Source: an uncultured Flavonifractor sp. (GTDB lineage: Bacteria > Bacillota > Clostridia > Oscillospirales > Oscillospiraceae). Taken from it: a stretch of DNA of 25,476 nucleotides. Made by a program: the position numbers and the translations under genes. The notes beneath the pieces are model-generated. The model had not been told where the DNA came from. It saw only the letters and a program-made list of their open reading frames with translations, and searched no databases. This document shows, in pieces, positions 22,299-25,476 of the stretch. The stretch covers positions 1-25,476 of the forward strand of contig CANDFO010000030.1 in assembly GCA_947384055.1 (NCBI GenBank), in the 5' to 3' direction. The stretch's first letter is position 1, and each line of letters opens with the position of its first letter.

Positions 22299-24185
22299 TT
22301 GGAAGAGAAGAAATCCATCTCGGTTTTGAAGAAGATTTCTTTGCTGGTTGCCATCGGGTTTGTGGTTTTTCACGTTTACACCGCTATTTTTGGTGTGCTG
22401 CCCGGCATCGGGCAGAAGTCGGTCCATCTGGGCTGCCTTCTGGTGATTTTCTACATCAATGCCATTATTGACAGCAAAAAGACTGCCGACCGGATTTTCC
22501 TGGTGGTCATGGCTCTGTTCGGTCTGGCCGGAACGGTCTACATCACCGTTCTGGACGAGACTCTTCAGGCCCGCTCTGGCATTGTGTTCACCCTTGACAT
22601 CGTCTGCGGCATCCTGCTGATCATCTCCATCTTTGAGGCCTGCCGCCGGAAGATGGGCAATCCCCTGGTCATTATCACCCTGGTCTTTGTGGCCTACGCG
22701 TTTCTGGGCAAGTATATCCCCGGATTCCTGGGACATCCGGGCCTGACCCTGAAAAAGTTTGTCAACCTGATCTATCTGACCACCAGCGGCATCTGGGGCA
22801 CTCCGCTTTACGCTTCCGCCTCTTATGTGGTCATCTTCGTCCTGCTGGGCGCCATTATGTCGGTGTCCGGCATCGGTGATTATTTCACAAACCTGGCCAC
22901 CGCGCTGTTTGGCGCGTTCCGGGGCGGCCCGGCTAAGGTGGCTGTGGTGGCCAGCGGTCTCTTCGGCTCCATCAGCGGCAGTCCCACCGCCAATGTCATC
23001 GGCACCGGCGCGTTCACCATCCCCATGATGAAGAAAAACGGGTTTGAGGATGAGTACGCCGCAGCGGTGGAGGCCACCGCCTCCAGCGGCGGCGCCATCA
23101 TGCCCCCCATCATGGGCTCCACCGCCTTCGTCATGGCGGAGATGATCGGCGTGCCCTATTCCTCCATCGCCGCCGCCGCGCTGATTCCCGCCATTCTGTA
23201 CTTTATGTCCGTGCTCTTCGCGGTGGATATCCACGCCGCCAAGCACGGGCTGAAGGGCGTATCCCGGGACCAGCTCCCCAATCTGAAGTCCATGCTGAAG
23301 GAGATCTATAAGCTCTTCCCCCTGGTCTTCCTGGTGCTGTGCATGTCGGTGTTCAAGTTCACCGTCACCCGGGCCGGACTGTATACGGTTCTGGTTACGC
23401 TGGTTATTGTAGAGCTGGACCCCAAGAGCCGCCTCTCCCTCAAGCAGTGGCTGCAAATTCCCGTCCAGACCGCCAAGAGCGCCGTCTCTGTGGGCGTGGC
23501 CTGCGCCATGGCCGGTATCATCTCCGGTGTGATTATGGGCTCCGGCCTGGGCTTCCGCATCTCCTCCATTCTGACCACCGTGGCCGGTCACAGCATGCTG
23601 CTGCTGCTGGTGCTCACCATGGTCGTATCTCTGATTATGGGCATGGGCGTGCCCACCACCGCCGCCTATCTGGTGCTGGCCGCTCTGGTGGCCCCCACGC
23701 TGACCAGCCTGGGTATTCCCGTGCTGGCCGCCCATATGTTCATCTTCTATTTCGGCTGCATTTCCTCCATCACCCCCCCTGTGGCAATGGCCGCCTATGC
23801 AGGCGCCGCCATCGCCGGGTGCGACCCGAACAAGGCCGGCTACAAGGCGTTCCGTCTGGCGATCTGCGCGTTCATCATGCCGTTCATGTTCGTCTATAAT
23901 CCGGTTCTGCTGATGCAGGGCAGCGCGCTGGATATCATTCAGTGCCTGATCACCGCGCTGCTGGGCGCGTATCTGCTGGGCGCCGGGTTTGAGGGCTTCT
24001 TCTGGAACTGGAAGCTGAAATTCTTTGAGCGTCCCCTGATGGTGGCCGGCGCTCTGCTTCTGATTGTACCCGGCCTCTGGACCGACGTTATCGGTGTGGC
24101 TATCATTGTGCTGGAGTTTGTGTCCAGCAAGCTCTTCCACCGCACCGCTGCCGTTGCCCCCACAGCGCCTCCCTCCGGTTCTTAA
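22299..24185 (+). CDS. TRAP transporter fused permease (4TM + DctM-like)
   Basis: This membrane protein of about 628 residues has numerous hydrophobic segments. It combines a small DctQ-like N-terminal part (about residues 10-130) with a large DctM-like translocator. It includes GSISGSPTANVIGTGAFTIP, SSGGAIMPPIMGSTAFVMAE and MGMGVPTTAAYLVLAALVAP, characteristic of TRAP fused permeases that work with TAXI receptors. It should use an ion gradient, not ATP, to import an organic acid or amino-acid-like solute. It starts at TTG 22299, eight bases after AAAGGAG, and no better in-frame start is near. It lies 58 bases before the receptor gene. The substrate cannot be inferred from sequence. Confidence 0.92.
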   Translation: MEEKKSISVLKKISLLVAIGFVVFHVYTAIFGVLPGIGQKSVHLGCLLVIFYINAIIDSKKTADRIFLVVMALFGLAGTVYITVLDETLQARSGIVFTLDIVCGILLIISIFEACRRKMGNPLVIITLVFVAYAFLGKYIPGFLGHPGLTLKKFVNLIYLTTSGIWGTPLYASASYVVIFVLLGAIMSVSGIGDYFTNLATALFGAFRGGPAKVAVVASGLFGSISGSPTANVIGTGAFTIPMMKKNGFEDEYAAAVEATASSGGAIMPPIMGSTAFVMAEMIGVPYSSIAAAALIPAILYFMSVLFAVDIHAAKHGLKGVSRDQLPNLKSMLKEIYKLFPLVFLVLCMSVFKFTVTRAGLYTVLVTLVIVELDPKSRLSLKQWLQIPVQTAKSAVSVGVACAMAGIISGVIMGSGLGFRISSILTTVAGHSMLLLLVLTMVVSLIMGMGVPTTAAYLVLAALVAPTLTSLGIPVLAAHMFIFYFGCISSITPPVAMAAYAGAAIAGCDPNKAGYKAFRLAICAFIMPFMFVYNPVLLMQGSALDIIQCLITALLGAYLLGAGFEGFFWNWKLKFFERPLMVAGALLLIVPGLWTDVIGVAIIVLEFVSSKLFHRTAAVAPTAPPSGS

Positions 24186-24243
24186 GCGCCCCGCGCGCTT
24201 TAAGAATAGCCGAAAGGCACCATTTTGAAAGGAGAAACTTAGA

Positions 24244-25320
24244 ATGAAGAAAATGTCTCGCCTGTTGAGCGTGCTTATGGCCCTGGCTATGGTGCTGGCG
24301 CTGGCCGCCTGCAACTCCGCAGCCAGCACTCCCACGCCCGCTCCCGCCACGCCCGCTCCCGCGACTCAGGCTCCTGACGGCAATCAGGACCCTGTTGAGA
24401 CTCCCCGCACCGCCCCCTCTTCTCCCACCGTGCTGCGCATTGCCTGCGGCCCTCTGAACGGCTATCAGAACACCATTTATAACGGTGTGGCCGACCTGAT
24501 CAACAAGGACCTGCCCGGCTTCTACAGCATCATGATCGAGGCCTCCACCGGCTCCGCCGAGAATGCCCGGCTGCTGATGGCCGGCGAGGTGGACGTGGGC
24601 ACCATGGGTCTGGACGTGGCCAAGAACGCCTATGACGGTACCGGCGCGTTCGACGGCATGGGCTCCGGCAACATCCGCTTCCTGTATGCCCATCCCGGCA
24701 CCGGCGCCGCCGTGCACATTATTGCTCATCCCAACTCTGACATCGAGACCATCGAGGACCTGGCCGGCAAGAAAATGGCCGCCACCGCCGGCGTTATGCA
24801 GGGCTATCTGGAGGACACCCTCTTTGCCCATGACATGACTCTGGACGACCTGGCCGACTTCAAGAACCTGTCCCTCCAGGACATGATGACCGCCCTTCAG
24901 GACGGCACCATCGACGCCTTCTGCTATGGCAACACCTTCCCCAACACCAACTTCACCGACCTGGCTACCACTTTCGGCTTCAAGCTGATCTCCGTCGGTG
25001 AGGACGCCGTCGCCAAGCTGATTGAGGCCAAGCCCTGGTATCATCAGGAGGTCATCAAGGGCGGCACTTATACCGGCGTTGACAATGATGTTGTGACCTT
25101 TGCCCAGCCCACCGTGGTCTGCTGCTCCACAAACCTCTCTGACGATGCCGCCTATGACATCGTAAGCACCGTTATGAGCCATGCCGACGACCTGATTGCC
25201 ATGCACAAGAACTTTACCGGCGTAGGTGTGGAGACCGGCACCGCTTATAACATCATCCCCTATCATGCCGGCGCCGCCCGCTTCTTTGCTGAGCAGGGCG
25301 TCACGGTAGAGACTGAGTAA
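24244..25320 (+). CDS. TAXI-family TRAP transporter solute receptor (lipoprotein)
   Basis: This 358-residue extracytoplasmic receptor serves the preceding permease. The signal peptide ends in a lipobox (LALAACNS, Cys23). A roughly 35-residue Thr/Pro/Ala linker tethers it to the membrane. The mature domain shows TAXI features: LRIACGPLNGYQNTIYNGVADLINKD near the start, STGSAENARLLMAGEVDVGTMG, and DLAGKKMAATAG. Members of this family bind dicarboxylates or amino acids such as glutamate, but the ligand here is unknown. ATG 24244 follows AAAGGAG. It is the last gene of the operon and is followed by a strong terminator at 25359-25386. Confidence 0.92.
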   Translation: MKKMSRLLSVLMALAMVLALAACNSAASTPTPAPATPAPATQAPDGNQDPVETPRTAPSSPTVLRIACGPLNGYQNTIYNGVADLINKDLPGFYSIMIEASTGSAENARLLMAGEVDVGTMGLDVAKNAYDGTGAFDGMGSGNIRFLYAHPGTGAAVHIIAHPNSDIETIEDLAGKKMAATAGVMQGYLEDTLFAHDMTLDDLADFKNLSLQDMMTALQDGTIDAFCYGNTFPNTNFTDLATTFGFKLISVGEDAVAKLIEAKPWYHQEVIKGGTYTGVDNDVVTFAQPTVVCCSTNLSDDAAYDIVSTVMSHADDLIAMHKNFTGVGVETGTAYNIIPYHAGAARFFAEQGVTVETE

Positions 25321-25358
25321 TTTCTCCCCTCCAGTCTCAGGTTATTCTTCAAAACAGT

Positions 25359-25386
25359 CCGGCCCTCCCCGTCTGGGGAGGGCCGG
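25359..25386 (+). terminator. Terminator of the BKACE-TRAP operon
   Basis: CCGGCCCTCCCC (25359-25370) and GGGGAGGGCCGG (25375-25386) form a perfect 12-bp stem with loop GTCT, followed by ATTTAAG. It lies 38 bases after the receptor stop. The T-run is short but the stem is very stable. Confidence 0.7.
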
Positions 25387-25395
25387 ATTTAAGCC

Positions 25396-25476
25396 TGTCG
25401 GAAAAGGCCTCCGGCCTTTTCCGACAAAAGGGATACGGCCTGCCGCGCGCACCCTTTGGGCACACTTGCAGGCCGA
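25396..25476 (+). repeat. Second copy of the structured repeat core, cut by the window end
   Basis: A 14-bp hairpin (25396-25409 with 25413-25426, loop TCC) is followed by 50 bases identical to 7720-7769. Against the copy at 7689, one stem pair changes from A-T to G-C on both arms, so pairing is kept. The 5' terminator-like end found at 7644 is absent here, replaced by the operon terminator at 25359. The element continues past the window. Confidence 0.75.

Overview
The window looks like chromosomal DNA of an anaerobic, GC-rich Clostridia bacterium, probably an Oscillospiraceae-type gut commensal of the Flavonifractor/Lawsonibacter/Intestinimonas kind. This rests on strong AAAGGAGG-type ribosome sites, lipoprotein signal peptides on both transport receptors, a two-subunit class I fumarase-type hydratase, a Cat1-like CoA-transferase and a TAXI-type TRAP transporter. 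It is an inference from gene content, not a taxonomic match. I see no tRNA, rRNA, CRISPR array or transposase gene.

Layout. (1) 70-5683, minus strand: an SBP-B-C-D-F oligopeptide/dipeptide-type ABC importer operon. It has a good promoter at 5815-5843, and three inverted repeats separate the receptor gene from the membrane genes. (2) 6408-7580, plus: an M20 (AbgB-like) amidohydrolase with a divergent promoter at 6001-6029. A 163-bp palindromic repeat sits in its leader. (3) 7581-7985: a convergent intergenic region filled by a structured repeat of about 284 bp with inverted ends, each end carrying an outward-reading terminator. (4) 7986-18611, minus: a nine-gene block. In transcription order it is MmgE/PrpD protein, class I fumarase-type alpha and beta, FumC, malic enzyme, thiolase, CoA-transferase, FadR-type GntR regulator and amidohydrolase. 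(5) 19042-25320, plus: a five-gene block of BKACE (beta-keto acid cleavage enzyme), MalY/PatB-type PLP enzyme, VOC-fold protein, fused TRAP permease and TAXI receptor, ending in a strong terminator.

The most striking regularity is the palindrome GGTATACC. It occurs four times, always in intergenic DNA beside a promoter: before the ABC operon, before the M20 gene, and before each of the two divergent catabolic blocks. A degenerate fifth copy precedes the GntR gene. In three cases it lies just after the predicted transcription start, where a repressor would act. FadR-subfamily regulators such as UxuR and NanR are known to use GGTATA-type half-sites, so I infer that the local GntR protein controls the whole window as one regulon.

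Functionally this suggests a coordinated catabolic system. Two importers bring in an organic acid and a peptide-like or conjugated compound. M20 and amidohydrolase enzymes trim conjugates. A PLP enzyme and hydratases/dehydratases convert carbon skeletons. BKACE would turn a beta-keto acid plus acetyl-CoA into acetoacetate and an acyl-CoA, and CoA-transferase and thiolase could return acetoacetate to acetyl-CoA. Fumarase and malic enzyme would send a C4 acid to pyruvate. The natural substrate cannot be read from the sequence, and I know no described pathway with exactly this gene set. Parts of one structured repeat family lie at both window edges, facing outward, and in the middle, each time downstream of a gene's 3' end.
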